Below, piece after piece: positions 1 through 8,503 of a stretch of DNA of 64,000 nt. The position numbers and the translations under genes were made by a program. The first letter of the stretch is position 1; each line of letters begins with the position of its first letter. Location: positions 1 through 64,000 of the forward strand of contig NZ_JAJIRP010000007.1 in the NCBI RefSeq assembly GCF_025717555.1, in the 5' to 3' direction. Under the pieces are notes generated by a model. The model was not told where the DNA came from. It did not search any database and saw nothing but the letters and a program-made list of their open reading frames with translations. The stretch comes from Paucibacter sp. B2R-40 (GTDB lineage Bacteria; Pseudomonadota; Gammaproteobacteria; Burkholderiales; Burkholderiaceae_C).

Positions 1-81
1 TCGGGCCTGGTGACGATGACGGGCGAGGGCAAGACCTTGCTGGATGATCCCAAGGTCAGGGCCGCTTATCTTGGCGAGTGA
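1..81 (+). CDS. Branched-chain amino acid ABC transporter ATP-binding protein (LivF type), C-terminal end only
   Basis: The window opens inside a plus-strand reading frame that ends with TGA at 79-81. The 26 visible residues finish in KVRAAYLGE, the characteristic C-terminal tail of LivF/LivG-type ATPases of branched-chain amino acid transporters, where a 'V-R-x-A-Y-L-G' ending is typical. No Walker motif or start is inside the window, so the call rests on the tail only. It points towards the leucine dehydrogenase gene and is separated from it by a hairpin terminator. If correct, a BCAA importer operon ends next to a BCAA-type dehydrogenase. Confidence 0.65.
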   Translation, partial: SGLVTMTGEGKTLLDDPKVRAAYLGE

Positions 82-96
82 GGACCATGGTGGATG

Positions 97-125
97 AAAA
101 AAGGCGGCCAGTGGCCGCCTTTTTG
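97..125. terminator. Bidirectional intrinsic terminator
   Basis: A perfect 7-bp stem (GGCGGCC at 103-109 with GGCCGCC at 113-119) has an A-run on the left and a T-run on the right. It lies between convergent genes and can end both the transporter ATPase transcript and the leucine dehydrogenase transcript. Confidence 0.85.
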
Positions 126-141
126 TTGAGCGCTTGGATGC

Positions 142-1248
142 TCAGACCGGCTTGACCAGCTTGGCGCGCGCCCAGGCATCGGCGACCCGGCCAGGTGTGG
201 AGTTTTCCAACTTGACGCGTTCCAGCAGTTCGGCGACGCGCTCGCCGATGCGGCTGACTTCGGCCATCACGGCCGACTCTTCACCTTCGTTGCGGTACTC
301 GCGCGCCACGCTGATGATGCCACCTGCGTTGACCAGATAATCGGGCAAATAGCAGATGCCGCGCTGCTGCAAGGCGTCCCCGTCGGCAACGGTGGCCAAC
401 TGGTTATTGGCTGCACCGGCGATCAGCTGGGCGCGGATCTGGGGCACGCTGACGCTGTTGAGCGCGGCGCCTAAGGCGCAAGGCGCCAGCACATCGACAT
501 CGGCCGACAAGATCTCGTCGATGCCGACCGCTTGCGCACCCAGCAGCTCTTGGGCGCGGGCGATCTTCGCGGCGTCCACATCGGTGACGACGAGCTTGGC
601 GCCGGCCCTGTGCAAAAACTCTGCCAAGTGCCAGCCCACGGCTCCCAGACCCTGGATCGCCACGCGCACGCCCTCCAGCGAGTTGCGCTTCAGATGCAGT
701 TTGACGCCGGCTTCGATGGAGACAAACACGCCCCAAGCGGTCTTGGGGCTGGGGTCGCCACCGAAGGCGCCGGCGCGCGGGATGCCGCTGACATATTGCG
801 TTTGAGCCTGCATGCCCAGCATGTCGGCGGTGGTGGTGCCGACGTCTTCGGCGGTGATGTAGGCGCCGTCCAGCGACTGCACGGCACGGCCAAAGGCGGC
901 GAACAGGGCTGGGCGGTCAAAGTTGCCGGCTGGCTTGATGATGACGGCCTTGCCGCCGCCAAAAGGCAGGTCGGCCAAGGCGTTCTTCAGGCTCATGCCT
1001 TGCGACAGGCGCAAGGCATCGTTCAAGGCGGCCAGCTCGTTGTCATAGGTCCAGAAGCGGCAGCCACCAAAAGCGGGGCCACGGGCGGTGCTGTGCACGG
1101 CCAGAATCGCCTTCAGGCCGGTCTCGGCGTCGGCTGCCAAGAGCACACGCTCGTGCGGCGCCTGGTCCGGCAAGCCGAACAATGAAGATGGGATGGAGGA
1201 GGCGGGCGCGGTGGCAATTGCGCGAGCTAAATCTGAAATTGCAGTCAT
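142..1248 (-). CDS. Leucine dehydrogenase-type Glu/Leu/Phe/Val dehydrogenase
   Basis: 368 residues. NAD-dependent oxidative deamination of a branched-chain (or related) amino acid to its 2-oxo acid is the family reaction. Visible: the glycine-rich catalytic lysine motif PFGGGK (about residues 95-100), the TAEDVGTT segment (132-139), and the Rossmann loop GLGAVG (200-205) ending strand two in VVTDVD. Length fits leucine dehydrogenases (about 350-370). The frame is open upstream to 1371, but homology-like sequence begins at MTAISDLARA, so the ATG at 1248 is chosen; the 5' extension is low-complexity and basic. It is the last of three same-strand genes after a reductase and a 2-oxoglutarate dioxygenase, with 129 bp between it and the dioxygenase stop. 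Leu, Val or Phe preference cannot be read from sequence alone. Confidence 0.88.
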   Translation of the reverse strand: MTAISDLARAIATAPASSIPSSLFGLPDQAPHERVLLAADAETGLKAILAVHSTARGPAFGGCRFWTYDNELAALNDALRLSQGMSLKNALADLPFGGGKAVIIKPAGNFDRPALFAAFGRAVQSLDGAYITAEDVGTTTADMLGMQAQTQYVSGIPRAGAFGGDPSPKTAWGVFVSIEAGVKLHLKRNSLEGVRVAIQGLGAVGWHLAEFLHRAGAKLVVTDVDAAKIARAQELLGAQAVGIDEILSADVDVLAPCALGAALNSVSVPQIRAQLIAGAANNQLATVADGDALQQRGICYLPDYLVNAGGIISVAREYRNEGEESAVMAEVSRIGERVAELLERVKLENSTPGRVADAWARAKLVKPV

Positions 1249-1377
1249 GTCTTGATGGCACTCGTGGTGCGGTTGAACGGGCTTGCTTGCCCAGGAATCG
1301 GCTACTTTTGGTGGCCGAGGCCGGCAAGTGTAATTGCGAGCTGGTCTTGCGGCCAGACTGGATACAGGCAAACTGTT

Positions 1378-2106
1378 TCAAACTGCCTGGAATCCCCCGG
1401 ATCTCAGCGTGACGACCAAGGTGTCGCGACAGCCATGCTCGGCCGTCGGTTGTATTGGCGTGGTTTCGTGAATCACCCGCTCGTCGTCCAGCAGCAGCAG
1501 CGTCCAGGGCTCGGTCATCGTGAAGCGCTGACCCTCGGGACCGAGGGCCTCGAATACCCGCGATTCGCCGCCCTTGATGCCTTGGCGCTTGACCAAGAAC
1601 ACGGCGACCAAGTCAACACCGTCACGGTGAGCGCCCTCGGGCGTGGGGCGACCGATGCCGTCGGTGGTGTCGATGCGGAACTGATGAGCCTCGATGTACC
1701 AGGCGCGCTCACCCTTGAGGCGCGAGGCTATGCCAGCCAGCCCCAACATCAATTGCCGCCAAACTGGCAAAGCGCACAGCTCCTCAGCCAGCGGCTCGAA
1801 CCAACGTTCGATGCCGCCGTGCAGCGCGTTGTAATCCAGCGGCTGCCAATGCGCACGGTGAGGCGCGTGGGTCAAGACTTGCCCTTCGACCACAAAACAG
1901 CCATGGCGACGAAAGCGATAGCGGCCGCCGTCGCGCAAATAGGCGTCCGGGGGCAGGTCGCTCCAGAACTTGGGTAGCTCGACCAAGTCCGTGAGCTGGC
2001 AAGCCAGCGCGTCCGGCAGGCTATTGGGCGCAATGACGACCGCGCCTTGCTCGCGCAATTGCGCCTCGAAGCGGTCGGCGGCGACATAGGGCGGGGTAAA
2101 CATCAT
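1378..2106 (-). CDS. 2-oxoglutarate/Fe(II)-dependent dioxygenase of the PF10014 (amino acid hydroxylase) type
   Basis: 242 residues. The likely iron ligands are H160 and D162 in 'EGAHRDGVD' and H213 in 'ERVIHETTP', with R227 in 'CRDTLVVTLR' placed to bind 2-oxoglutarate; this arrangement and the 'GGESRVF' and 'LLLLDDE' strands match 2OG-Fe_Oxy_2. The family includes bacterial free L-isoleucine, leucine and methionine hydroxylases (IDO type). Known members use an amino acid, 2-oxoglutarate and O2. The gene lies 15 bp downstream of a ferredoxin-type reductase and upstream of a leucine dehydrogenase-like gene on the same strand, which fits an amino acid substrate. The substrate itself is inference. 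Start at the first of two adjacent ATG codons, with AAGGA upstream. Confidence 0.8.
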   Translation of the reverse strand: MMFTPPYVAADRFEAQLREQGAVVIAPNSLPDALACQLTDLVELPKFWSDLPPDAYLRDGGRYRFRRHGCFVVEGQVLTHAPHRAHWQPLDYNALHGGIERWFEPLAEELCALPVWRQLMLGLAGIASRLKGERAWYIEAHQFRIDTTDGIGRPTPEGAHRDGVDLVAVFLVKRQGIKGGESRVFEALGPEGQRFTMTEPWTLLLLDDERVIHETTPIQPTAEHGCRDTLVVTLRSGGFQAV

Positions 2107-2121
2107 GGCGCTGCTCGGTCC

Positions 2122-3162
2122 TTAGCCAGTAGTCGCTTGGTTTTTGTCGGCTTCGGAGGTGAACGAGTCGGCAAAGAACTCCTCGGCAGGAAGGCCGCAC
2201 AGCCTCGTGAAGTCGGCCTTGGCCGAGTCCACCATCACCGGCGCGCCGCAGGCATACACCTGGTAACCCGACAGATCGGGCAAGTCGAGCATCACTGCTT
2301 GATGAACAAAGCCGGTACGGCCGGTCCAGCCGTCTTCGGCCCTAGCATCCGACAGCACCGGGACATAACTCAAACCGGGCGTGCTGGCGGCGGCTTGCAG
2401 CGCCCAGTCATGCAGATACAGATCGGCCTTGCTGCGGCAACCCCAGTACAGCGTGGTCGGCCGTGTCAGGCCCAGATGTTGAATGCGCTCGATGATGGCT
2501 TTCAGTGGCGCGAAGCCGGTGCCGCTGCCCAGCAGCACGATGGGCTTGTCGCTGTCTTCGCGCAAGAAGAAACTGCCAAACGGGCCCTCCATGCGCAGGA
2601 TGTCTTTCTCCTTCAGGGCGCTGAAGACGTGATCGGTGAATTTGCCGCCCGGCATATGGCGGATATGCAGTTCGATGAAGCCGGGCATGCTGTGCGGCGC
2701 ATTGGCCATGCTGTAGCTGCGGCGGGCGCCGTCGCGCAAAATAAACTCGACGTATTGGCCGGCGTGGAACTGGAAGTTCTGAGTGGCCGGCAGTTGCAGG
2801 CGCAGGACCGCCACATCGGCCGTGGGCTTTTCAACACTGGCAACGCGGCTGGGCAGTTTGAGCACTGGGAATTCGCCTGCACCGGGCACCGTGCGCGCTT
2901 CGAGGGTGCAGTCGGTTTGGGGCGTGGCGCAGCAGGTCAGCACAAAGCCGGCAGCCTCTTCGGCTTCGGTCAAGGTCTTGGCCTGATGGGCGCCGTGAAT
3001 CACCCGTCCCTCGAGCAGGTGGCTTTTGCAGGAGCCACATGCACCGTCCCGGCAGCCGTAAGGCAGGCCGATGCCGGCCCGTATGGCCGCGCTGAGCATG
3101 GTTTCATCACGTTCGACAGAAAAGACGCGGCCGCTGGGCTGCACGGTGACCTGGAAATTCAT
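2122..3162 (-). CDS. 2Fe-2S ferredoxin-NAD(P)H oxidoreductase (AscD/CDP-6-deoxy-glucoseen reductase-like)
   Basis: 346 residues in three domains. The N-terminal plant-type 2Fe-2S ferredoxin has C37, C42, C45 and a fourth cysteine at 77 or 78 (two adjacent Cys). The FAD domain carries RSYSMAN (148-154), and the NAD(P) domain GSGTGFAP (212-219). Such single-component reductases pass electrons from NAD(P)H through FAD to an iron-sulfur centre and on to an oxygenase or other acceptor. Betaproteobacterial homologues are routinely named after E3 (AscD), although usually no deoxysugar pathway is present, as here. It is the first gene of a minus-strand group with the dioxygenase; 2-oxoglutarate dioxygenases do not normally need a reductase, so its partner is unclear. 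Confidence 0.82.
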   Translation of the reverse strand: MNFQVTVQPSGRVFSVERDETMLSAAIRAGIGLPYGCRDGACGSCKSHLLEGRVIHGAHQAKTLTEAEEAAGFVLTCCATPQTDCTLEARTVPGAGEFPVLKLPSRVASVEKPTADVAVLRLQLPATQNFQFHAGQYVEFILRDGARRSYSMANAPHSMPGFIELHIRHMPGGKFTDHVFSALKEKDILRMEGPFGSFFLREDSDKPIVLLGSGTGFAPLKAIIERIQHLGLTRPTTLYWGCRSKADLYLHDWALQAAASTPGLSYVPVLSDARAEDGWTGRTGFVHQAVMLDLPDLSGYQVYACGAPVMVDSAKADFTRLCGLPAEEFFADSFTSEADKNQATTG

Positions 3163-3187
3163 GAGGGGGCGCTTCTAAATGCAAGGC

Positions 3188-3206
3188 GGCCCGGGAAAGC
3201 CGGGCC
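3188..3206. other. Hairpin between divergent genes
   Basis: Perfect 7-bp inverted repeat GGCCCGG / CCGGGCC with a 5-nt loop in the 79-bp gap between the divergent reductase and epimerase starts. There is no T-run, so it is not an obvious terminator. It may be an mRNA 5' structure or a protein site. Confidence 0.35.
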
Positions 3207-3241
3207 GTACACTGAGGCGCTATTTTGCCTGAGCTTGATAA

Positions 3242-4183
3242 ATGCCTCTCGGAACGCTTGCTTGTCCCTCATCCACATCCGGCGCGAATGCGGGCCGCCG
3301 TGCAATCAAGCTCGGGCGACCCCGGCTCTTGATCGTTGGCTGTGGCGATATTGGTTTGCGGGTCTTGCGCCTATTGGGTGGGCGCTACCGGGTCTTGGTC
3401 TTGAGCTCAAGCCCAGCGCGGATGGAAGAGTTGCGTGCAGCGGGGGCGCTTCCATTGATTGGCAATTTGGATCAGCCGAACACTTTGACGCGTTTGGCTG
3501 GCATGGCCGAGGCCGTGCTGCATCTGGCGCCGCCAGCCAGCAGTGGTGCCGAGGACAGACGTACGGTCAATTTGCTGCGGGCGCTGGCGCGCAAGTCACC
3601 GCCCAAGCGCATCGTCTACGCCAGCACGACCGGGGTTTACGGCAATTGCGACGGCGCTCGGTTTGACGAGTCCAGGCCGGCGGCGCCAAGCACCGATCGG
3701 GCACGGCGCCGGGTGGACGCAGAGCAGCACATGCGACGTTTCGGCGCGGAGTTTGGGGCGGCGGTGACGATTCTGCGCATCCCCGGCATTTACGCATCAG
3801 ATCGGGCCGGTGGCCATCCGCGAGAGCGTTTGCTGGCGGGCAAGCCGGTGCTGCGGCGCGAGGACGATGTTTATACCAACCATATTCACGCCGATGACCT
3901 TGCGCGCGCCTGCGTCTTGGCGCTCTCCCGTGGCCTCAGTCAGCGCATCATTCATGTCTGCGATGACAGTGAGATGTTGATGGGGGATTACTTCGATCTG
4001 GCCGCTGATCTTTGCCGCTTGCCCAGACCGCCACGGATTGACCGGGAGCTGGCGCGGCAGCAGATGGCGCCGATGCAGCTCAGCTTCATGAGCGAATCAC
4101 GGCGGTTGCTCAACACCCGCTTGAAAACCGAGTTAGGCTTACGCTTGCGCTACCCCGCGGTCGCGGAAGGCCTTTTGGCTTGA
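3242..4183 (+). CDS. NAD(P)-dependent epimerase/dehydratase family protein (atypical SDR, YeeZ-like)
   Basis: 313 residues. The Rossmann fold begins at about residue 28 with LLIVGCGDIGLRVL, an atypical glycine motif (GxGxxG at 33-38). 'IVYASTTGVYG' is the extended SDR strand with Ser/Thr and Tyr, but the usual YxxxK lysine is absent. 'LRIPGIYASDR' and the substrate-side 'NHIHADDLA' are typical of extended/atypical SDRs such as YeeZ, whose substrate is not established. Start is the ATG at 3242; the first 25 residues are not conserved-looking, so a later start is possible. It is convergent with the rhomboid gene with only 4 bp between the stops. Confidence 0.75.
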   Translation: MPLGTLACPSSTSGANAGRRAIKLGRPRLLIVGCGDIGLRVLRLLGGRYRVLVLSSSPARMEELRAAGALPLIGNLDQPNTLTRLAGMAEAVLHLAPPASSGAEDRRTVNLLRALARKSPPKRIVYASTTGVYGNCDGARFDESRPAAPSTDRARRRVDAEQHMRRFGAEFGAAVTILRIPGIYASDRAGGHPRERLLAGKPVLRREDDVYTNHIHADDLARACVLALSRGLSQRIIHVCDDSEMLMGDYFDLAADLCRLPRPPRIDRELARQQMAPMQLSFMSESRRLLNTRLKTELGLRLRYPAVAEGLLA

Positions 4184-4187
4184 TAGC

Positions 4188-4772
4188 TCAGCGCCTGCGA
4201 GCGCCGCCCCGCCAGTAGCGAATCAGCAGGTAGGCGCCGAGCATGCCGCCCAGGTGGGCGAAATGGGCGACGCTGCTGTTGTTGTTCAGGCCCATCAGCA
4301 ATTCCAAGGCGCCAAAAATAGCGACAAAGTACTTGGCCTTCATCGGGATGGGCGGAAACAGCGGCACGATGATGCGGTCGGGGAAGAGCATGCCGAAAGA
4401 CAGCAGCAAGCCGAACAGGGCGCCGGATGCGCCAACGGTCGGGGCCATCGAACCCATCAGCAAGGTCACGATCAACTGCACCGCCGCCGCGCTGAGGGTG
4501 CTGGCGACCAAAATCTGCGTGTAGCGCTTGGCGCCCCAGACGCGCTCCAACTCGGAGCCAAACATCCAAAGGCCCAGCATATTGAAGAACAAGTGGAACT
4601 CTCCGCCATGCAAAAAGGCGTAGGTGATTGGCTGCCAGGGCATGAAGCGGCCCGACTGCAAGGGCCACAGCTCAAACGGGATCTGCATGCCACGCGGCAG
4701 CAAGAGGAAGGCGCAGTACAAGCCCACGCAGGCCAACATAAAGGCTTTGGTAACCGGGGGAATATGAGGCAT
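4188..4772 (-). CDS. Rhomboid family intramembrane serine protease
   Basis: 194 residues, about six hydrophobic helices, inner membrane. Catalytic serine S116 sits in GASGALFG and the catalytic histidine H173 in 'VAHFAHLGGM'. 'HGGEFHLFFNMLGLW' (H60, N64) is the conserved HxxxN of helix 2. Rhomboids cut transmembrane helices of client proteins; the client is unknown. The protein is compact, without an added N-terminal domain. The neighbouring genes give no clue to a substrate. Confidence 0.92.
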   Translation of the reverse strand: MPHIPPVTKAFMLACVGLYCAFLLLPRGMQIPFELWPLQSGRFMPWQPITYAFLHGGEFHLFFNMLGLWMFGSELERVWGAKRYTQILVASTLSAAAVQLIVTLLMGSMAPTVGASGALFGLLLSFGMLFPDRIIVPLFPPIPMKAKYFVAIFGALELLMGLNNNSSVAHFAHLGGMLGAYLLIRYWRGGARRR

Positions 4773-5092
4773 GAATGTCGGAGCTCTCTAGATGCTGCGA
4801 AGAATGCAAAGAGATAAGCCTCTTGCGGTGAGGCGAGTGTAAACGGAGCATGGCTGGCCCAAGGTGCCGCAGCAGACAGTGTTGCTAACGATGCAGCCCA
4901 TCGGGTGCCGTGACCGTGAAAATTGGCACAGGAAGGGGTGCAAATTGGATGCCAAATGAGCGCCAAATGGGCGCAAAGAATGGACGCAAAAAAGCCACCG
5001 CAAGGGTGGCTATCTGCGTCGCGCGTCGAAGTCCTAAAAACTTGCCGCACCACAAATCAACTGCAATTCACCTGTCACCCTAGTTTGACCTA
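4773..5092. other. Non-coding stretch between rhomboid gene and tRNA-Leu
   Basis: No convincing gene was seen on either strand. The right part holds the tRNA-Leu terminator (listed separately); the left part is presumably the rhomboid promoter and 5' leader. Confidence 0.6.
4985..5011 (-). terminator. Terminator of tRNA-Leu
   Basis: AGCCACC (4993-4999) pairs with GGTGGCT (5005-5011) across a 5-nt loop. On the minus strand the stem is followed by six T residues. It lies about 80 bp downstream of the tRNA-Leu 3' end. Confidence 0.8.
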
Positions 5093-5177
5093 TGGTGCCC
5101 GAGGCCGGACTCGAACCGGCACACCTTGCGGCGGGGGATTTTGAGTCCCCTGCGTCTACCGATTCCGCCACCCGGGC
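5093..5177 (-). tRNA. tRNA-Leu (anticodon CAA)
   Basis: 85 nt with encoded CCA. On the minus strand it starts GCCCGGG and ends with the matching acceptor strand plus ACCA. The anticodon loop CTCAAAA between GGGGA and TCCCC gives CAA, which reads UUG codons. A long variable arm (class II) and the T-loop TTCGAGT are visible. Confidence 0.97.
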
Positions 5178-5296
5178 TGGGTGTCAATCAGGTTTATCGC
5201 TGCTGAAGCTCACGATTATGCCATGAGAATTTGGGATGTGTAAACACTTTTTTGACTTTGACTGCCACAATGATGGCCATGAGCAAGAAAATCAAC

Positions 5297-6199
5297 ATGA
5301 AACAGTACCCCAGCCTTGAAGATGTGATCGGCAATACGCCGCTCATCCGCTTGCAGCGTTTGTTGACCCCGGAGGCCGCGCGTGGCAATGTGATCCTGGC
5401 CAAGTTGGAGGGCAACAACCCAGCAGGCTCGGTCAAGGATAGGCCTGCCATCAGCATGATTCGGCGCGCCGAAGAGCGCGGCGAGATCAAGCCGGGCGAG
5501 ACTTTGATTGAAGCGACTTCGGGCAACACCGGCATCGCCTTGGCAATGGCAGCCGCCATTCGAGGCTATCGCATGGTCTTGATCATGCCGGAGGATTTGT
5601 CGATCGAGCGGGCCCAGACCATGAAGGCCTTTGGCGCCGAATTGATCCTGACGCCCAGGTCCGGCGGCATGGAGTACGCCCGCGATTTGGCCGAGCAGAT
5701 GCAAAAAGACGGCAAGGGCCGCGTGCTGGATCAATTCGCTAACGCCGACAATCCGCGCGTCCATTACGAAACGACCGGGCCAGAGTTATGGCGCGACACG
5801 GAAGGGCAGATCACCCATTTCGTCAGTGCCATGGGCACGACCGGCACCATCACCGGGGTGTCGCGTTATTTGAAGGAACAAAGCCCGGCTGTGCGCATCA
5901 TCGGCGCGCAGCCGGCCGAGGGCTCGCGGATTCCCGGTATTCGAAAATGGCCGCAAGCCTATTTACCCAAGATCTACAACCCACTGGCCGTCGACGAGTT
6001 GGTGTTGGTGAACCAAGTTGATGCCGAAGAAATGGCGCGGCGCATGACCAGGGAGGAGGGCATCTTTGCCGGCATTTCGGCGGCAGGGGCTTGTTGGGTT
6101 GCCTTGCAATTGGCCCGCACCTTGGAAAACGCGACGATTGCTTTCATCGTGTGCGACCGCGGTGATCGCTATCTGTCAACCGGCGTCTTTCCGGCCTGA
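5297..6199 (+). CDS. cysM: Cysteine synthase B (O-acetylserine sulfhydrylase B)
   Basis: 300 residues. PLP enzyme making cysteine from O-acetylserine (or O-phosphoserine) and sulfide or thiosulfate. The PLP lysine is K47 in 'NNPAGSVKDRPA'; 'EATSGNTGIALA' binds the substrate carboxylate and 'GTTGTITG' the PLP phosphate. The C-terminal 'VFIVCDRGDRYLSTGVF'-like ending is typical of CysM. The frame is open from 5231, with ATG codons at 5270, 5273, 5279 and 5297; 5297 is chosen because the family usually starts right before the 'xYPxLEDxIGNTPL' segment. No start has a strong ribosome site. A TusA-like gene follows after 41 bp and may be co-transcribed. Confidence 0.95.
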   Translation: MKQYPSLEDVIGNTPLIRLQRLLTPEAARGNVILAKLEGNNPAGSVKDRPAISMIRRAEERGEIKPGETLIEATSGNTGIALAMAAAIRGYRMVLIMPEDLSIERAQTMKAFGAELILTPRSGGMEYARDLAEQMQKDGKGRVLDQFANADNPRVHYETTGPELWRDTEGQITHFVSAMGTTGTITGVSRYLKEQSPAVRIIGAQPAEGSRIPGIRKWPQAYLPKIYNPLAVDELVLVNQVDAEEMARRMTREEGIFAGISAAGACWVALQLARTLENATIAFIVCDRGDRYLSTGVFPA

Positions 6200-6240
6200 C
6201 TCAATTAAACTCGGCTAACAAGTCAGCGCTAGGAAAAAAG

Positions 6241-6468
6241 ATGCACATCCAAAAGGAACTTGATACGCGGGGTCTGAATTGCCCTTTGCCTATCTTGAAG
6301 GCCAAAAAGGCACTGGCTGAAATGGAAAGCGGGCAGCTCTTGAAGGTCATCGCGACCGACCCGGGTTCAACCCGGGACTTTCAAGCCTTTGCACGCCAAA
6401 CCGGCAATGAGTTGGTCGAGCAAAGTACACAGGCGGATGAGTTCATTCATGTGCTGAAGCGGCGTTGA
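6241..6468 (+). CDS. TusA/SirA-family sulfurtransferase
   Basis: 75 residues. The signature 'RGLNCPLPILKAKKAL' gives the persulfide-carrying cysteine C14 in the CPxP motif (C14-P15-L16-P17). Family members relay sulfane sulfur, for example to tRNA 2-thiouridine synthesis or to other sulfur pathways. Its position directly downstream of cysM on the same strand suggests a role in sulfur handling, but this is context only. No TusBCD/E genes are in the window. It is followed by a strong terminator. Confidence 0.9.
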   Translation: MHIQKELDTRGLNCPLPILKAKKALAEMESGQLLKVIATDPGSTRDFQAFARQTGNELVEQSTQADEFIHVLKRR

Positions 6469-6498
6469 ATTCAATCCTTCGAACAGCCAAGACCATTG

Positions 6499-6528
6499 AA
6501 AAAGGCCACGCAGACGTGGCCTTTTGTT
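6499..6528. terminator. Bidirectional terminator between tusA-like gene and galU
   Basis: GGCCACG (6504-6510) and CGTGGCC (6515-6521) form a perfect stem with an A-run before and TTTTGTTT after. It ends both convergent transcripts. Confidence 0.9.
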
Positions 6529-6553
6529 TGCCCCGCACGGGCGCAAAAAGCCC

Positions 6554-7429
6554 TCAGAGCTCTAGCGTTTGCAGGAACTCCCTGAAGCCCGCGCCCAGCT
6601 GTGGATGCGCCAAGGCTAACTCGACATTGGCCTGCAAGAAACCTTCCTTGCTGCCGCAGTCATAGCGCTTGCCATCGTAGGCATAGGCAAACACCTTCTC
6701 GCGGCGCAAGAGGCCGGCGATGCCATCGGTCAGTTGGATCTCGCCGCCAACGCCGCGCGGTTGATTCGCAATTTCATGAAAAACGCCGGGTGTCAAAATA
6801 TATCGACCGGCTACAGCCATGCGCGACGGCGCATCTTCGGGCGCCGGCTTTTCCACGATGCGCGTGACATCCATCAGCCGTGCATTGACTTGCGTGCCGG
6901 CCACGATGCCGTATCGACGGGTTTGCTCTGCAGGGACTTCTTGCACCGCCAGTATTGATGCGCGCCAATCGGTGAACTGCTCAACCATTTGCTTGAGCAC
7001 GGGCGGCTGACCTACCATCAAGTCATCGGCCAGCAGCACGGCAAAAGGCTCGTTGCCGACTAAACGCTGCGCACAAAGTACCGCGTGACCCAGGCCCAGC
7101 GCCTGCGCCTGTCGCACATAGACGCATTCCATATCGTCCGGCTTGACGCTGCGCACCACCGCCAACAATTCTTCCTTACCCGCCTGTTCGAGGGCTATCT
7201 CTAACTCGAAAGTCATGTCAAAGTGGTCTTCGATCGGGCGCTTGTGGCGGCCGGTGACGAAAATCATTTCCCTGATGCCGGCGGCGTAGGCTTCTTCGAC
7301 GGCGTATTGGATCAAGGGCTTGTCCACCACCGGCAGCATCTCTTTGGGCTGCGCCTTGGTGGCGGGCAGAAACCGGGTTCCTAAACCGGCAACGGGGAAG
7401 ATTGCCTTCGTGATTGCATTGACTGCCAT
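6554..7429 (-). CDS. galU: UTP--glucose-1-phosphate uridylyltransferase
   Basis: 291 residues. Makes UDP-glucose from UTP and glucose-1-phosphate for surface polysaccharides. The nucleotide-binding start '[16 protein letters not shown]' and '[20 protein letters not shown]' are diagnostic; 'LLADDLMV' and '[12 protein letters not shown]' follow in order. The reading frame stays open upstream to 8200, but the family begins at the ATG at 7429, where AGGAGAG lies 9 nt upstream. The upstream extension is antisense to the neighbouring hydroxyacid dehydrogenase gene and is not coding. It is divergent from that gene with a 96-bp shared promoter region. Confidence 0.96.
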   Translation of the reverse strand: MAVNAITKAIFPVAGLGTRFLPATKAQPKEMLPVVDKPLIQYAVEEAYAAGIREMIFVTGRHKRPIEDHFDMTFELEIALEQAGKEELLAVVRSVKPDDMECVYVRQAQALGLGHAVLCAQRLVGNEPFAVLLADDLMVGQPPVLKQMVEQFTDWRASILAVQEVPAEQTRRYGIVAGTQVNARLMDVTRIVEKPAPEDAPSRMAVAGRYILTPGVFHEIANQPRGVGGEIQLTDGIAGLLRREKVFAYAYDGKRYDCGSKEGFLQANVELALAHPQLGAGFREFLQTLEL

Positions 7430-7525
7430 AACCGTACACTCTCCTATTGGCTGGCGCGCATTGTTGCATGGGGTCTTTGTAAAAAGTCTTGCGCCAATGC
7501 CGGCATTACAACATCGAAAAATGAC

Positions 7526-8503
7526 ATGAGTCTGCTGATCCTGGAACCGCTCGAAGCCGAAGTCATGCAATGGCTGTCGGAGCGCAATAGCGTGCGATTC
7601 GCGCCGGAGTTGGTCGGTGAGACTGCACAGCTCTTGCAGGCGCTGCATCAAACCCGGGCGTTGATCGTGCCGCCCAGCGTGGCAGTCGATGCCGCACTCC
7701 TGCGTGCGGCGCCGCGCCTGCGTGTGGTCGGGCGTATGAGTGCGGGTGGTGAGAATATCGATCTGGAGGCTTGCCGAGCCGCCCGTGTGGAAGTGATCCG
7801 CAGTCTGACCGCCACTGCGAGTGCCGAGGCCGAGTTCGCGATTGGCGCCTTGCTGGCCTTGCTGCGGCGTGTGCCGATCTTGGCCAGCGACGGCATGATG
7901 GTGGGCCGCGAATTGGGCTGCGCGACGATTGGCTTGATCGGCATGACGCCAGCTTCGCGCATCTTGGGGCAGTTGCTGCCGGCCTTTGGCACGCGAGTGA
8001 TTGGTTATGACCCCAGCTTGCATCAGAGCGATCCGCTTTGGGCCCAATGGGGTATTGCGCCGCTGCCCTTGCGCGACTTGATGGAGCAAAGCGACGGCGT
8101 GTGCGTGCAGTTGGGCTACTTTCCGCGCTACCGCGGCTTGATGGGCGAGCGCGTGCTCGGCTTTGCCAAGCCCGATCAAGTGCTGGTCAGCATTGCGCAC
8201 TCGGCGATCTTTGATGATCAGGCTTTGGCCGATTCACTGACCAGCGGCCGCATCCTGGCGGCATGGTTTGACAGCATGGAGCCGGGCCTGCAAGAACCCG
8301 GCTGCCCCTTGCACGGCGTGCCTTCGTTCCAGGTCACGCCCAGGTTGGCCAGCACCACGCGCGAGTCCCGTGCGCGCGCCGCCTGGGGCGTGGCGCGGCG
8401 CGTTGATGAGTTGCTTGCGGCGCCGCCGGAGCCGGCGCCGGAGTTCAGGATCAGTGCGCCAGGCGGCTTAGCTGATCCTTTAGCCGAACGACGGTGGCGC
8501 TAA
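7526..8503 (+). CDS. D-2-hydroxyacid dehydrogenase homologue with degenerate catalytic site
   Basis: 325 residues with the fold pattern of NAD-dependent D-2-hydroxyacid dehydrogenases: N-terminal substrate domain, '[18 protein letters not shown]' (family: G.D.iDl.aa...gi.V), nucleotide-binding segment around residue 132, and the C-terminal return. Key residues differ. The Rossmann loop reads [11 protein letters not shown] instead of GxGxxG. The catalytic Arg of the 'N-x-x-R-G' motif is His in '[10 protein letters not shown]', the Glu in 'D-x-x-E-x-E-P' is not in place ('WFDSMEPG'), and the catalytic His of 'T-P-H' is Arg in 'VTPRLAST'. It may be a non-catalytic or altered-function paralogue. 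The last 53 bp overlap the 3' end of valS on the other strand. Function unknown. Confidence 0.75.
   Translation: MSLLILEPLEAEVMQWLSERNSVRFAPELVGETAQLLQALHQTRALIVPPSVAVDAALLRAAPRLRVVGRMSAGGENIDLEACRAARVEVIRSLTATASAEAEFAIGALLALLRRVPILASDGMMVGRELGCATIGLIGMTPASRILGQLLPAFGTRVIGYDPSLHQSDPLWAQWGIAPLPLRDLMEQSDGVCVQLGYFPRYRGLMGERVLGFAKPDQVLVSIAHSAIFDDQALADSLTSGRILAAWFDSMEPGLQEPGCPLHGVPSFQVTPRLASTTRESRARAAWGVARRVDELLAAPPEPAPEFRISAPGGLADPLAERRWR

Noticed and set aside
2047-3666. 539-codon plus-strand frame
   Set aside because: It runs antisense to the reductase and dioxygenase genes, whose motifs are intact, and its product has no recognisable domain.
7430-8200. 5' extension of the galU frame to 8200
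   Set aside because: It is antisense to the hydroxyacid dehydrogenase homologue; GalU begins at 7429 with a proper ribosome site.
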